Assembly: GCF_000382445.1 (NCBI RefSeq)
Contig: NZ_KB905472.1
Coordinates: forward strand, 1 to 55,716
Length of the DNA stretch: 55,716 bases
Reading direction: 5' to 3'
Source: Phocaeicola massiliensis B84634 = Timone 84634 = DSM 17679 = JCM 13223
GTDB taxonomy: Bacteria; Bacteroidota; Bacteroidia; Bacteroidales; Bacteroidaceae
Shown here: positions 1 through 9,130 of the stretch, piece after piece
Layout of the letters: each line of letters opens with the position of its first letter
Numbering within the stretch: the first letter of the stretch is position 1
Position numbers and translations under genes: made by a program
Notes under the pieces: model-generated
Databases searched by the model: none
Told to the model about the DNA's origin: nothing
Seen by the model: the letters and a program-made list of their open reading frames with translations, nothing else

Positions 1-51
1 AGTTCTGCAAAGACTTTGGTAATTTCATTTATAGGTATGCAATCTCAGGAA
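1..51 (+). repeat. 51-bp direct repeat, copy 1 (candidate shufflon crossover site)
   Basis: Bases 1-51 match 4472-4522 with one difference (g at base 12 here, a at 4483). The repeat encodes SSAKTLVISFIGMQSQE in both susC genes. DNA identity drops sharply right after it. The window begins exactly at the left edge of this repeat, so its upstream extent is unknown. Confidence 0.8.
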
Positions 52-2739
52 TTACCTATAAAGCAGACTATGAATGTTATCCTAAAGCCTGATACAGAAA
101 CACTTGAAGAAGTAGTCGTTTTGGGTTATGGTAGCGGCAAAAAAATTGGTAGTATTGTCGGTTCTGTTGCAAAAGTAAATTCGGAAAAATTATCAGCAAA
201 ACCTGTAGCTAATGCTATGGATGCTTTACAAGGACAGGTTTCAGGTTTACAAGTTTATACTAGTTCTGGTGAACCGGGCTCTAGCTCAAGTTCATATATT
301 AGAGGTGTAGGCTCTCTAACTGCAGATAATGAACCTTTATATGTTTTGGATGGAACTCCGGTTAGTTCAAGTGTAATGGTAATGATGAATCCTAATGATT
401 TTGAAAGTGTTACTGTATTGAAAGATGCTTCGGCAACTTCTATTTACGGTTCACGTGCTGCTAATGGTGTAATCTATATTACTACAAAAAGAGGAAAAAT
501 TGGTGAAAAAGCTGTGATTACAGCATCCGGTAACTATGGTACGGCTAGATTGGCACGAAGAGTAAGTAATCCAATGAATTCAACAGAATTACTTAACTAC
601 CAGTTGTCACATGGTATCATTAAACAAGAAACTTATGATAAGTATATCAATTCGGGTATCGATACCAATTGGGAAGATTACTTTTTTAAAGATGACGCAC
701 CGACTTATCAAGCCAACTTATCTATCCAAGGTGGTAGTAATAAAACAATGTATTATGTATCCGGTTCATATTATTTTCAAGATGGTATAACTCCTCGTTC
801 AGAATATAATAGATATACATTCCGTTCTAATTTGGAATCAAGACCAACAGATTGGTTGCGTTTTGGAGCTAATTTCGGTGCAACTTACGATGAACAACAA
901 ACTTCATTATTTACATATCAGGGATCAAATAATTTGAATGGTGGTATCTTTGGTACTATTTTGAATCCTACTTATTATAATCCTTATGGAGAAGATGGTT
1001 CTAAACTGGATGTTATTCCCGGCTTGAACAGATATAGCCCATATTATTTGTCAGACAAGCAACCTTCATCTTCAAACACAGCTCAATTGGACGGTACTGC
1101 TTTCATACAGTTGAATCCTATTGAAGGATTGACTATTCGTTCTCAGTTTGGTATAGAAGCTTATGATTTCAGACAAACTTCTAAACGTTTGGCTTCACAT
1201 CCTAATGCTACTCAGGGAGGATATACCTATGAAGCCTTTAGAAGAAATGCTAAATTGACAATTACCAATACTGCCGAATATAACTTCAAGATTAAAGATA
1301 TACATGATTTTACAATCTTGATAGGTCAAGAAGGTATTAAAAACGATTATCAACGTTTCGGTTCAGAAACAACCGGGCAAAGTGATGATCGTCTAAGTAT
1401 GTTGGAAGCCGGTACAGCAGCTACTTTATTAGGAGCTGACGAAAATGATCTCTATACTTATCAATTCTTGTCATTCTTCGGACGTATCAACTATGCTTTA
1501 AATGACAAGTATTTTGCAGATTTCTCCATCCGTAATGATGCTTCTTCTCGTTTTGGTAAGGACAACAGAAATGCTATCTTTATGTCAGGAGGTTTGATGT
1601 GGAATATGAAAAAAGAGAGTTTCTTAGAGGACGTAAACTTTTTGTCTGATTTAAAACTTAAAGCCAGTATCGGTACTACCGGTAACTCTTCTATCGGCAA
1701 CTATGATCACTTGGCATTAGTGGGTACTAATTTATATAATGCACAAGGAGGTTGGAAAATTAATACTCCCGGTAATGGAGATTTGGGATGGGAAAAACAA
1801 ACTTTGGCTAATATCGGAATAGAAGCCAGCTTCTGGAACAAATATCGTATCGAACTGACTTATTATAATAAGAAGACCTCTAATATGTTAATGGATGTAC
1901 CTGTTCCTTATACTTCAGGTTTCAGTTCTATTACTCAAAACGTGGGTTCAATGACCAACTCCGGTGTTGAAATAGCTGTTTCGCTCGATTTGCTCAAAAC
2001 AAAAGATTGGTTTGTTGGATTTAATATGAACTATGCATATAATAAGAATAAGATTACTGAATTATTCTATGGTTATGATGAATGGGCGATGCCCAATTAT
2101 TTGGTGTCATACAATGTCGGTGAACCTGTACAATATTATATGGCTGAGTGGGCCGGAGTAGACCCTGCTGACGGTCAGCAAATGTGGTATATACCGGGAA
2201 CGGATGGTGAGACAACCAAAGAGTATGATGAAGAACGACTTCAGCAGGCTACCGGTAAAAAACGTTATGCACCCCATAATGGTGGTTTTGGATTAAATGT
2301 CTCTTGGAAGGGCTTGAGCCTGAATGCTGATTTTGCATGGGTATTAGGAAAATATATGGTAAACAATGACTATTATTTTGCAGCCAATCCTTATAATTTT
2401 GCCGGATATAACCAATCAAAAGATGTGTTGAATGAATGGAAGGAACCCGGTGATATTACTGATATTCCTGCTTATGGAAATGTTATGCAATTTGATACTC
2501 ACTTATTGGAAAATGCTTCATTCTTGCGTCTGAAGAATATTTCATTGTCGTACACTTTGCCTAAAAATTGGTTACTGCCAACCAAAGTAATACAGGGAGT
2601 AAGAATTATGGCTACAGCACGTAACTTGTTTACTATTACAAATTATAAAGGTGCGGATCCTGAATTGGATACTAATTTGACTTATGGTGCTTATCCTAAT
2701 ACAAAGCAATTTACAATTGGTGCTGAATTAACATTCTAA
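1..2739 (+). CDS. SusC/RagA-family TonB-dependent outer-membrane receptor (5' end outside window)
   Basis: This is an outer-membrane beta-barrel that imports oligosaccharides or other large nutrients with TonB energy, working with the SusD-like lipoprotein encoded next. The reading frame is open from base 1, so the true start, the signal peptide and most of the carboxypeptidase-regulatory-like domain lie upstream. What is visible: the end of that domain (LVISFIGMQSQE), the linker LKPDTETLEEVVV that leads into the plug, a plug with the typical YIRGVG, PLYVLDGTP and IYGSRAANGVI motifs, then a long barrel ending in a C-terminal aromatic residue (GAELTF), as usual for such barrels. The first 51 bases are repeated almost exactly at 4472-4522, where they begin the second susC. 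The family is certain and the substrate is unknown. It cannot be told here whether this copy is the expressed one. Confidence 0.93.
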   Translation, partial: SSAKTLVISFIGMQSQELPIKQTMNVILKPDTETLEEVVVLGYGSGKKIGSIVGSVAKVNSEKLSAKPVANAMDALQGQVSGLQVYTSSGEPGSSSSSYIRGVGSLTADNEPLYVLDGTPVSSSVMVMMNPNDFESVTVLKDASATSIYGSRAANGVIYITTKRGKIGEKAVITASGNYGTARLARRVSNPMNSTELLNYQLSHGIIKQETYDKYINSGIDTNWEDYFFKDDAPTYQANLSIQGGSNKTMYYVSGSYYFQDGITPRSEYNRYTFRSNLESRPTDWLRFGANFGATYDEQQTSLFTYQGSNNLNGGIFGTILNPTYYNPYGEDGSKLDVIPGLNRYSPYYLSDKQPSSSNTAQLDGTAFIQLNPIEGLTIRSQFGIEAYDFRQTSKRLASHPNATQGGYTYEAFRRNAKLTITNTAEYNFKIKDIHDFTILIGQEGIKNDYQRFGSETTGQSDDRLSMLEAGTAATLLGADENDLYTYQFLSFFGRINYALNDKYFADFSIRNDASSRFGKDNRNAIFMSGGLMWNMKKESFLEDVNFLSDLKLKASIGTTGNSSIGNYDHLALVGTNLYNAQGGWKINTPGNGDLGWEKQTLANIGIEASFWNKYRIELTYYNKKTSNMLMDVPVPYTSGFSSITQNVGSMTNSGVEIAVSLDLLKTKDWFVGFNMNYAYNKNKITELFYGYDEWAMPNYLVSYNVGEPVQYYMAEWAGVDPADGQQMWYIPGTDGETTKEYDEERLQQATGKKRYAPHNGGFGLNVSWKGLSLNADFAWVLGKYMVNNDYYFAANPYNFAGYNQSKDVLNEWKEPGDITDIPAYGNVMQFDTHLLENASFLRLKNISLSYTLPKNWLLPTKVIQGVRIMATARNLFTITNYKGADPELDTNLTYGAYPNTKQFTIGAELTF

Positions 2740-2750
2740 ATATTTAAATT

Positions 2751-4214
2751 ATGATACGTAAAATATTCAAAACTATAATATTGTCGTCATCTCTTGTCCT
2801 GACTGTGACATCGTGTGACTTAGACCAATATCCTAATGATAGTATCTCTACAGAGACATCTTGGGAGACTGTAGACGACGCGGTTAAATTCCGTAACGGT
2901 ATTTATTCCTACTTCAAATCTATCAATGGAGGAATTTATACCTATACTGCAGACCAGCAGTCAGATTTATTTAATGCAACAATCTCCTATTCTAACCGTG
3001 GTGGAGATATGCATCGTTGGGACTTTACAGCTGCTCAATATGATGTTGAAGATATTTGGCAATATAATTATTATACAATTAATAATTGTAATAATATTAT
3101 AGCTAATATAGATAAAATTGCAGCTGAAAAAGAAGAGGATAAAGCAACTCTTAATATGATTAAAGGTGAGGCTTATTTAATGCGTGCTATTTGTTATAAT
3201 ACATTAGTAACCCGTTTTGCAAGTGATTATGAACCGGCAACAGCTGCGTCAGCTAAAGGTCTACCGCTGGTTCTTGAAATGGATCCTCAGGGCAAGCCGT
3301 CACGTTCTTCATTGGAAGATACTTATAAGCAAATTAAACAGGATATTAAAGAGGCACGCGCTAACCTAACTACTAAAGGTGAAGCTAATTCCGTTTATTT
3401 TACAGTAGATGTGATTGATGCGATTGAAGCGCGTGTTGATTTGTATATGCACAATTACGCTGAAGCCATTACATTGGCAAAAGGATTGATTGATAAATAC
3501 CCTTTGGTTGCAGATGCAAACATGTTTAGCAATATGTGGTTAAATGATGAAAGCTCTGAAATTATTTTTAAGTCATTCCAATCTGTAGATGAACGTGCTA
3601 ACTCTATGTCATTATACCTTTCTTATAGTACTACAACTGAAAGTTTTAACCCGGATTTTATTCCTTCAAAATGGGTATTAGATCTTTATGAGGATGGTGA
3701 TATCAGAAAAGAAGTATATTATCGTAAGGATAAAATTACCTGCCTTGAAACAACAGTTGATGATGTTTATATGTTAAACAAGTATCCGGGCAATCCCAAA
3801 CTGAAGAAATCGGAGTATGAATATTATCAAATGCCAAAAGTATTCCGTGTAGCCGAAGCATATCTAATCGCTGCTGAAGCTTCCTATCAGGCTAATGATG
3901 AGGTAAATGCCCTGAAATACTTAAACGATTTGAGAACTCAACGTGGTGCAAGCGTAGTAACTGCGACAGGTGATGCTCTGTTTAAGGAAATAAAGAATGA
4001 ATGGATTCGTGAATTTGTTGGCGAAGGTCAGCGAATGAATGATTTGAAAAGATGGCATGATGGTCTTCAACGTCATGATCCACAAAACCAAGCTATTTTG
4101 ATGATTGGAGCCGACTATACTGAACTCACCAAAGAGGCTTCTGACAAACGCTTCTTGTGGGAAATTCCTAATAATGATATGAATGCCAATTCTAATATAG
4201 AAGGTAATTGGTAA
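2751..4214 (+). CDS. SusD/RagB-family nutrient-binding outer-membrane lipoprotein
   Basis: This surface lipoprotein closes over the SusC barrel and captures its ligand. The start at 2751 gives a lipoprotein signal peptide: a basic MIRK, a hydrophobic stretch, then the lipobox VTSC with Cys22 as the acylated residue. The 487-residue length is normal for SusD. The N-terminal part (about 30-230) has the helical TPR-like character of the family (GEAYLMRAICYNTLV). The C-terminal half has the typical segments RVAEAYLIAAEASYQAN, LNDLRTQRG and IRNEW/FVGEGQRMNDLKRW-like motifs. It starts 11 bases after the preceding susC stop, so the two are co-transcribed, and a strong terminator follows at 4244. The ligand cannot be predicted. 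Confidence 0.93.
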   Translation: MIRKIFKTIILSSSLVLTVTSCDLDQYPNDSISTETSWETVDDAVKFRNGIYSYFKSINGGIYTYTADQQSDLFNATISYSNRGGDMHRWDFTAAQYDVEDIWQYNYYTINNCNNIIANIDKIAAEKEEDKATLNMIKGEAYLMRAICYNTLVTRFASDYEPATAASAKGLPLVLEMDPQGKPSRSSLEDTYKQIKQDIKEARANLTTKGEANSVYFTVDVIDAIEARVDLYMHNYAEAITLAKGLIDKYPLVADANMFSNMWLNDESSEIIFKSFQSVDERANSMSLYLSYSTTTESFNPDFIPSKWVLDLYEDGDIRKEVYYRKDKITCLETTVDDVYMLNKYPGNPKLKKSEYEYYQMPKVFRVAEAYLIAAEASYQANDEVNALKYLNDLRTQRGASVVTATGDALFKEIKNEWIREFVGEGQRMNDLKRWHDGLQRHDPQNQAILMIGADYTELTKEASDKRFLWEIPNNDMNANSNIEGNW

Positions 4215-4243
4215 TATATAGAAAATAGATTACTCACTAACTT

Positions 4244-4295
4244 AAAAAAGAGACTGTCTCAAAAATATTTTGAGATGGTCTCTTTTATTTTTTTT
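4244..4295 (+). terminator. Intrinsic terminator after the first susC/susD pair
   Basis: A long hairpin has arms AAAAGAGAC and GTCTCTTTT, extended by TCTCAAAA and TTTTGAGA, and is followed by a run of T. It ends transcription of the first cassette, so the second, promoterless cassette should not be read through from it. Confidence 0.85.
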
Positions 4296-4438
4296 GTAAA
4301 TAAATCGACATCAAATAATTGCATACAGAAAGTGTATCGGAATCACATATGATGGTAGAATCCAGGTAGAAAACAGTTCATAATATCGCTATTTGAAGGT
4401 ATTGTAAAGGAGAAGTAAAATCTTATCTAAAAAAATAA

Positions 4439-7400
4439 AGTGTTATATATCAGTATACTATATATAATTTTAGTTCTGCAAAAACTTTGGTAATTTCATT
4501 TATAGGTATGCAATCTCAGGAAGTAGCAATAAAACCTAATTTGAATATTACATTAAAACCTGATACTGAGACTCTTGAAGAGGTAATTGTTACAGCCTAT
4601 GGTACAGCAAAAAAATCTGCTTTTACAGGTTCTGCCTCTGTGATAAAAGCAGATGAGATTGGAAAAGTACAGACCTCGAATGCTACTGAAGCGTTGACTG
4701 GTAAAGTTTCAGGTGTACAGATAAGAACAAGTTCAGGTCAACCGGGTAAAAACTCTCCCTCAATCTTAATTCGTGGTATATCTTCTATTACTGCCGGTAA
4801 CTCGCCTTTGATTATTTTAGATGGAACTCCTTATGAAGGTGATTTAAATAACATTAATTCACAGGATATTGAATCCATGACTGTACTAAAAGATGCTGCT
4901 TCTAATGCTTTGTATGGTGCACGTGGTGCCAATGGTGTTATTATGATTACTACTAAAAAAGGAACTTCGGGAAAAGCTACTGTTACTTTGGATGCAAAAT
5001 GGGGGGTGAATACACGTGCAACTCAAGATTATAAAACCATTGATAATCCGGCTCAATATTATGAGCTGTATTATAAGGGATTAAAGGATTATTTTATAAA
5101 TGAGAAGTCATATTCTCCTTCTCAAGCCCATTTATTGGCAAATCAAAATTTATGTGCTTCAAATAGTTATGGTTTGGGGTATAATGTATATACAATTCCT
5201 ACAGGTCAGTATATGATCGGAGAAAATGGGAAATTAAATCCTAATGCTACTTTAGGCAATATGGTTAACTATAATGGGCAAGACTATTTACTTATTCCGG
5301 ATAATTGGTTGGATGAAGCTTATAAAACTAGTCTTCGTCAAGAATATAATTTCAGTGTGGCGGCAGGAACAGATAAAGGTTCTTTTTATACTTCATTCAG
5401 TTACTTAAAGAATGAAGGAATTTCTCCAAATTCAGATTATAGCCGTTTAACCGGACGTGTAAAAGCCGATTATCAGGCAACAAAATGGTTAAAAATAGGG
5501 GTTAATTCATCATATACTCACTATGACTCAAATTCTTTGGGAGAAGATGGTAGTTCTGCTTCTTCCGGTAATGTATTTGCTGCTGCTACTAGAATAGCAC
5601 CTATTTATCCATTGTATATCCGTGATGGAAAAGGTAATATTATGTATGATAAAAATGGACTTAAAATGTATGACTATGGTGATAAAACAAATGCAGGTCT
5701 GGAACGTCCCGCATTTACTAAGTCAAATGCGTTGTCTGATGCCATTTTAAATACAAGAGAAGGTAACGGTAATTCTTTTAGTGGAAGTGTATTTGCAGAA
5801 ATTCGTTTTTTGAAAGATTTTAAATTTACTAGTACTAATGATGTTTATGTGGATGAAGGGCGTTCTACCACAGTAACCAATCCGTATTATGGTTCATATG
5901 CTTCATCTAACGGTATTGTAAGTAAGACTCATGCTCGTATTTTTGCATATAATTTCCAGCAACTGCTTAATTACACGAAGGAAATAGGCAAACACAATAT
6001 TAATGTAATGTTAGGTCATGAATATAATAGATATGAATATTATAATTTGAATGCTAGCAAATCTAATATGTTTGACCCTAATAATCATGAGTTAGCCGGA
6101 GCTGTTACTGATGGTTCACAGGATTCTTATACTACCTTATTGAACAGAGAGGGGTATTTTGGACGAGTTATGTATGATTATGGTGGAAAATATTTCTTCT
6201 CAGCTTCTTATCGTCGCGACGCCTCTTCACGCTTCCATCCTGATAATCGTTGGGGTAATTTCTGGTCGGCCGGTGCTTCTTGGTTGATATCTAAAGAAGA
6301 TTGGTTTGATTATTCATGGATCAATATGCTGAAACTTAAGGCTTCGTATGGTTCTCAGGGTAATGATAACATTGGTAATTACCGTTATGCAAATGTATAT
6401 ACCATCAGAAATTCTAGTGGAAACCCGGCAGCTGTACCGGAAACAATGGGTAACAAAGATATTACTTGGGAAACTAATGGTAACTTTAATGCCGGTATAG
6501 AATTCGAGGTATTTGATAGCCGTTTGACGGGTAGCGTAGAGTTCTTCTATCGTAAAACAAGTGATATGTTATTCTCATTTCCATTGCCTCCTACATTTGG
6601 TTATACTTCTTATTATGCAAATATTGGTGATATGCGCAATAGAGGCGTGGAATTAGAGTTGAATGGAACTGTTGTCAAAACAAACGATATTACATGGGAT
6701 ATTCGTTTAAATATGACTAACTATAAGAATAAGGTAACATATTTACCGGAAGAACGCAAAACTATGACAATGCCTGACGGAACAAGAGGTTATTCTAGTG
6801 GAAACTACTTCTATGGTGAGGATATACCATTATATACTTTTTATTTGAAAAAGTATGCCGGTGTTAATGAGAATGGCGAAGCTTTGTATTATATACAAAA
6901 GAAGAATGAGGATGGTACTTATGGAGAGCGTGAAACCACAACAAAATATTCAGATGCCACTACTTATCTGTGTGGAACTGCATTACCTGATGTATACGGT
7001 GGTTTTGGTACTACGTTTACTTATAAAGGGTTCGACCTTTCTGTAGATTTTACATATCAATTGGGAGGTCAATGCTATGATGGAGACTATCAAAGTGCTA
7101 TGAATTCTCCTACTTCTCAGGGAAAAGGAAATGTAATGCATGCAGATTTATTGAATGCTTGGAGTCCTGAAAATCCTAATTCTAACATACCTCGTTTCCA
7201 GTTTGCAGATTCATATTCAGCAGCTTCTTCAGACCGATTCCTGACTAGTGCTTCTTATTTGACTTTGCAGAATTTAAACTTGGGCTATACGTTGCCTTCT
7301 AATTTATGTCGTCCAATGGGATTGGAAAAGCTGCGTATTTATTTGGCATGTGACAATGTATGGACTTGGTCGAAACGTCAGGGATTAGACCCGCGTCAAA

Positions 7401-7477
7401 GCATCAGTGGTTCAGGAACGGCATCCTATTATGCTCCTATCCGTACTATTTCGGGAGGTATCACAGTTACATTTTAA
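4439..7477 (+). CDS. SusC/RagA-family receptor lacking its 5' end (apparently silent cassette)
   Basis: This is a second TonB-dependent SusC-type receptor, unrelated to the first beyond family level. The frame opens at 4439, just after an in-frame stop at 4436-4438. It has no ATG before 4508, no signal peptide, and only the last residues of the carboxypeptidase-regulatory-like domain. The rest is intact: TETLEEVIV linker, plug (LIRGIS, PLIILDGTP, LYGARGANGVIMITT) and a barrel ending GGITVTF. The only upstream starts are TTG at 4487 and similar codons, which would give a protein that cannot be exported. A terminator lies upstream and no TAnnTTTG promoter is seen. The natural reading is a storage cassette that becomes a functional gene when recombination at the 51-bp repeat joins it to an expressed 5' end. 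An ordinary truncated pseudogene is the alternative, but an otherwise intact 3-kb frame argues against decay. Confidence 0.85.
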   Translation, partial: SVIYQYTIYNFSSAKTLVISFIGMQSQEVAIKPNLNITLKPDTETLEEVIVTAYGTAKKSAFTGSASVIKADEIGKVQTSNATEALTGKVSGVQIRTSSGQPGKNSPSILIRGISSITAGNSPLIILDGTPYEGDLNNINSQDIESMTVLKDAASNALYGARGANGVIMITTKKGTSGKATVTLDAKWGVNTRATQDYKTIDNPAQYYELYYKGLKDYFINEKSYSPSQAHLLANQNLCASNSYGLGYNVYTIPTGQYMIGENGKLNPNATLGNMVNYNGQDYLLIPDNWLDEAYKTSLRQEYNFSVAAGTDKGSFYTSFSYLKNEGISPNSDYSRLTGRVKADYQATKWLKIGVNSSYTHYDSNSLGEDGSSASSGNVFAAATRIAPIYPLYIRDGKGNIMYDKNGLKMYDYGDKTNAGLERPAFTKSNALSDAILNTREGNGNSFSGSVFAEIRFLKDFKFTSTNDVYVDEGRSTTVTNPYYGSYASSNGIVSKTHARIFAYNFQQLLNYTKEIGKHNINVMLGHEYNRYEYYNLNASKSNMFDPNNHELAGAVTDGSQDSYTTLLNREGYFGRVMYDYGGKYFFSASYRRDASSRFHPDNRWGNFWSAGASWLISKEDWFDYSWINMLKLKASYGSQGNDNIGNYRYANVYTIRNSSGNPAAVPETMGNKDITWETNGNFNAGIEFEVFDSRLTGSVEFFYRKTSDMLFSFPLPPTFGYTSYYANIGDMRNRGVELELNGTVVKTNDITWDIRLNMTNYKNKVTYLPEERKTMTMPDGTRGYSSGNYFYGEDIPLYTFYLKKYAGVNENGEALYYIQKKNEDGTYGERETTTKYSDATTYLCGTALPDVYGGFGTTFTYKGFDLSVDFTYQLGGQCYDGDYQSAMNSPTSQGKGNVMHADLLNAWSPENPNSNIPRFQFADSYSAASSDRFLTSASYLTLQNLNLGYTLPSNLCRPMGLEKLRIYLACDNVWTWSKRQGLDPRQSISGSGTASYYAPIRTISGGITVTF
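4472..4522 (+). repeat. 51-bp direct repeat, copy 2 (candidate shufflon crossover site)
   Basis: This copy matches bases 1-51 with one mismatch and has the same orientation and reading frame. It marks the point where the second susC stops being gene-like upstream. An AT-rich near-palindrome around AGTATACT (4452-4459) lies just before it. Same-direction copies would allow deletion of the 4.47 kb between them. Inversion would need a partner copy in the opposite orientation outside the window. Confidence 0.8.
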
Positions 7478-7498
7478 ATGACAAAAGACTTATACATT

Positions 7499-9100
7499 AT
7501 GAAAAAAATATCAAAAATCATATTGGGTATATGTTGCTCCTCTTCATTACTGCTTAGTAGTTGTATTGAGGAAACGTTCCCTACTAACTCTGCAACAGAC
7601 GAACAATTAACTTCTTCTTCAAAAGCAACAGAAGCTTTGTTATGGGCAATGCCAGCCTTTGTCAATGATTACAAAACCTGGAATGCAGGAGATTATGACT
7701 GGGGATATGGCTCTATTATGCATGTCCGTGATGTTATGACAGAAGAAATGGTTATTAATGAAAGTAATTATGACCACTATTCAGCATGGGAGCATAATCA
7801 GTATATAGGTCCGAATTACTTGACAACACAATGGATTTGGAACTACTTCTGGAAATTTGTTCAAACAAGTAATAAATTAATTGCAGGTGTTGATCCTAAT
7901 ACAACAGATGAAACTTTGTTAGGATATTTGGGAGCTGCATATGGATATCGAGCTTTTATTTACCTTGATATGGCACGTATGTTTGAATTTTTGGAGAATG
8001 ACAAGATTTCATCTGTTAATTCGAATGGTAATGATGTATTGCATTTGACGGTACCTATTGTTACAGAATCTATTACTGAGGAAGAAGCGCGAAATAACCC
8101 TCGTGTCTCTCGTGAGAAGATGCTCGAATTCATTGAAGGAGATTTGGATAAAGCAGAAGAATATATTAAGTATTTCAGTCGTCCTAAGAAAACGTTACCC
8201 GATTTGGCATGTATTTATGGTTTGAAAGCACGTCTGTATATGTGGGTCGAAGATTATGCAAAAGCAAAAGAATATGCACGTAAAGCTATCGATACCGGTA
8301 ATTATGTACCGACAAATAAAGCCGATTGGACTAATACTACTTCTGGTTTTAATGATATTTCTGCTACATCTTGGATGTGGGGGGCAAGTGTACAAAAAGA
8401 AGATGATGTTGTTAAATCCGGTATTATAAACTGGACTTCATGGATGTCGGGTGAAGCTGCTTATGGATACGCAGGTGCTGGTCCTGTACCGATGGCAGAT
8501 GTTCGCTTCTACAACAAGATTTCAGACAAGGACTTCCGTAAACTTTCATGGAAAGCTCCTAAAGGTAGTGCTTTGGAAAGTCAGAACGAATATTGCAATC
8601 CTAGTAGTGCGGTAGATATGGCAGAATATGCTTCTTTAAAATTCCGTCCGGGTTCAGGAAATGTTTCTGACTATAATGTAGGGTCTGCAACTTCTTTCCC
8701 ATTAATGCGTATAGAAGAAATGTATTTTATCGAAGCGGAAGCAGCAGCTCACTTAAATGCTTCAGATGGTGTCTCTTTAATCAATAGTTTTATGAAGGGC
8801 TATCGTTATCCATCTTATGAATGCAAAGTAACTAATCAGGATGATGTTGTAGAAGAAATCGTTTTTCAAAAACGAGTGGAACTTTGGGGAGAAGGACAAA
8901 GTTTCTTTGATATTAAACGACTGAATTTACCTGTTACTCGAGCTTATGAAGGAAGTATGCATCATGCAATAGGGCGTTTTAATACTACAACCCGCCCGGC
9001 TTGGATGAATATTTGTATCGTTCAAACAGAGGAAAATAATAACAAAGCACTTCTTGGTTATGAAAATCCCGATCCTAGTGATTGTTATAAAGCTGAATAA
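7499..9100 (+). CDS. SusD/RagB-family nutrient-binding outer-membrane lipoprotein
   Basis: This is the partner lipoprotein of the second SusC. I place the start at the ATG at 7499 rather than the in-frame ATG at 7478, because MKKISK begins a clean lipoprotein signal peptide ending LLSSC with Cys22 acylated. The mature protein starts with the Cys-Ile-Glu-Glu pattern common in SusD. It has the helical TPR-like core (YGYRAFIYLDMARM, IYGLKARLYMWVEDYAKAKEYA) and the C-terminal family segments (FPLMRIEEMYFIEAEAAA, VEEIVFQKRVELWGEGQSF, FDIKRLN). The length, about 533 residues, is normal. It follows its susC by 21 bases and would be activated or silenced together with it. The ligand is unknown. Confidence 0.92.
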   Translation: MKKISKIILGICCSSSLLLSSCIEETFPTNSATDEQLTSSSKATEALLWAMPAFVNDYKTWNAGDYDWGYGSIMHVRDVMTEEMVINESNYDHYSAWEHNQYIGPNYLTTQWIWNYFWKFVQTSNKLIAGVDPNTTDETLLGYLGAAYGYRAFIYLDMARMFEFLENDKISSVNSNGNDVLHLTVPIVTESITEEEARNNPRVSREKMLEFIEGDLDKAEEYIKYFSRPKKTLPDLACIYGLKARLYMWVEDYAKAKEYARKAIDTGNYVPTNKADWTNTTSGFNDISATSWMWGASVQKEDDVVKSGIINWTSWMSGEAAYGYAGAGPVPMADVRFYNKISDKDFRKLSWKAPKGSALESQNEYCNPSSAVDMAEYASLKFRPGSGNVSDYNVGSATSFPLMRIEEMYFIEAEAAAHLNASDGVSLINSFMKGYRYPSYECKVTNQDDVVEEIVFQKRVELWGEGQSFFDIKRLNLPVTRAYEGSMHHAIGRFNTTTRPAWMNICIVQTEENNNKALLGYENPDPSDCYKAE

Positions 9101-9130
9101 AATTTGAGCTAACGTATAAAAAGAAATATT

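Noticed and set aside
1..4522. 51-bp direct repeats as attachment sites of an integrated element
   Set aside because: No integrase, mobilisation or phage gene lies between them, and the repeats are in-frame coding sequence of two receptor genes, which fits a shufflon better.
7478..7498. Earlier ATG of the second susD
   Set aside because: It would put seven polar residues before a clean lipoprotein signal that starts at 7499.
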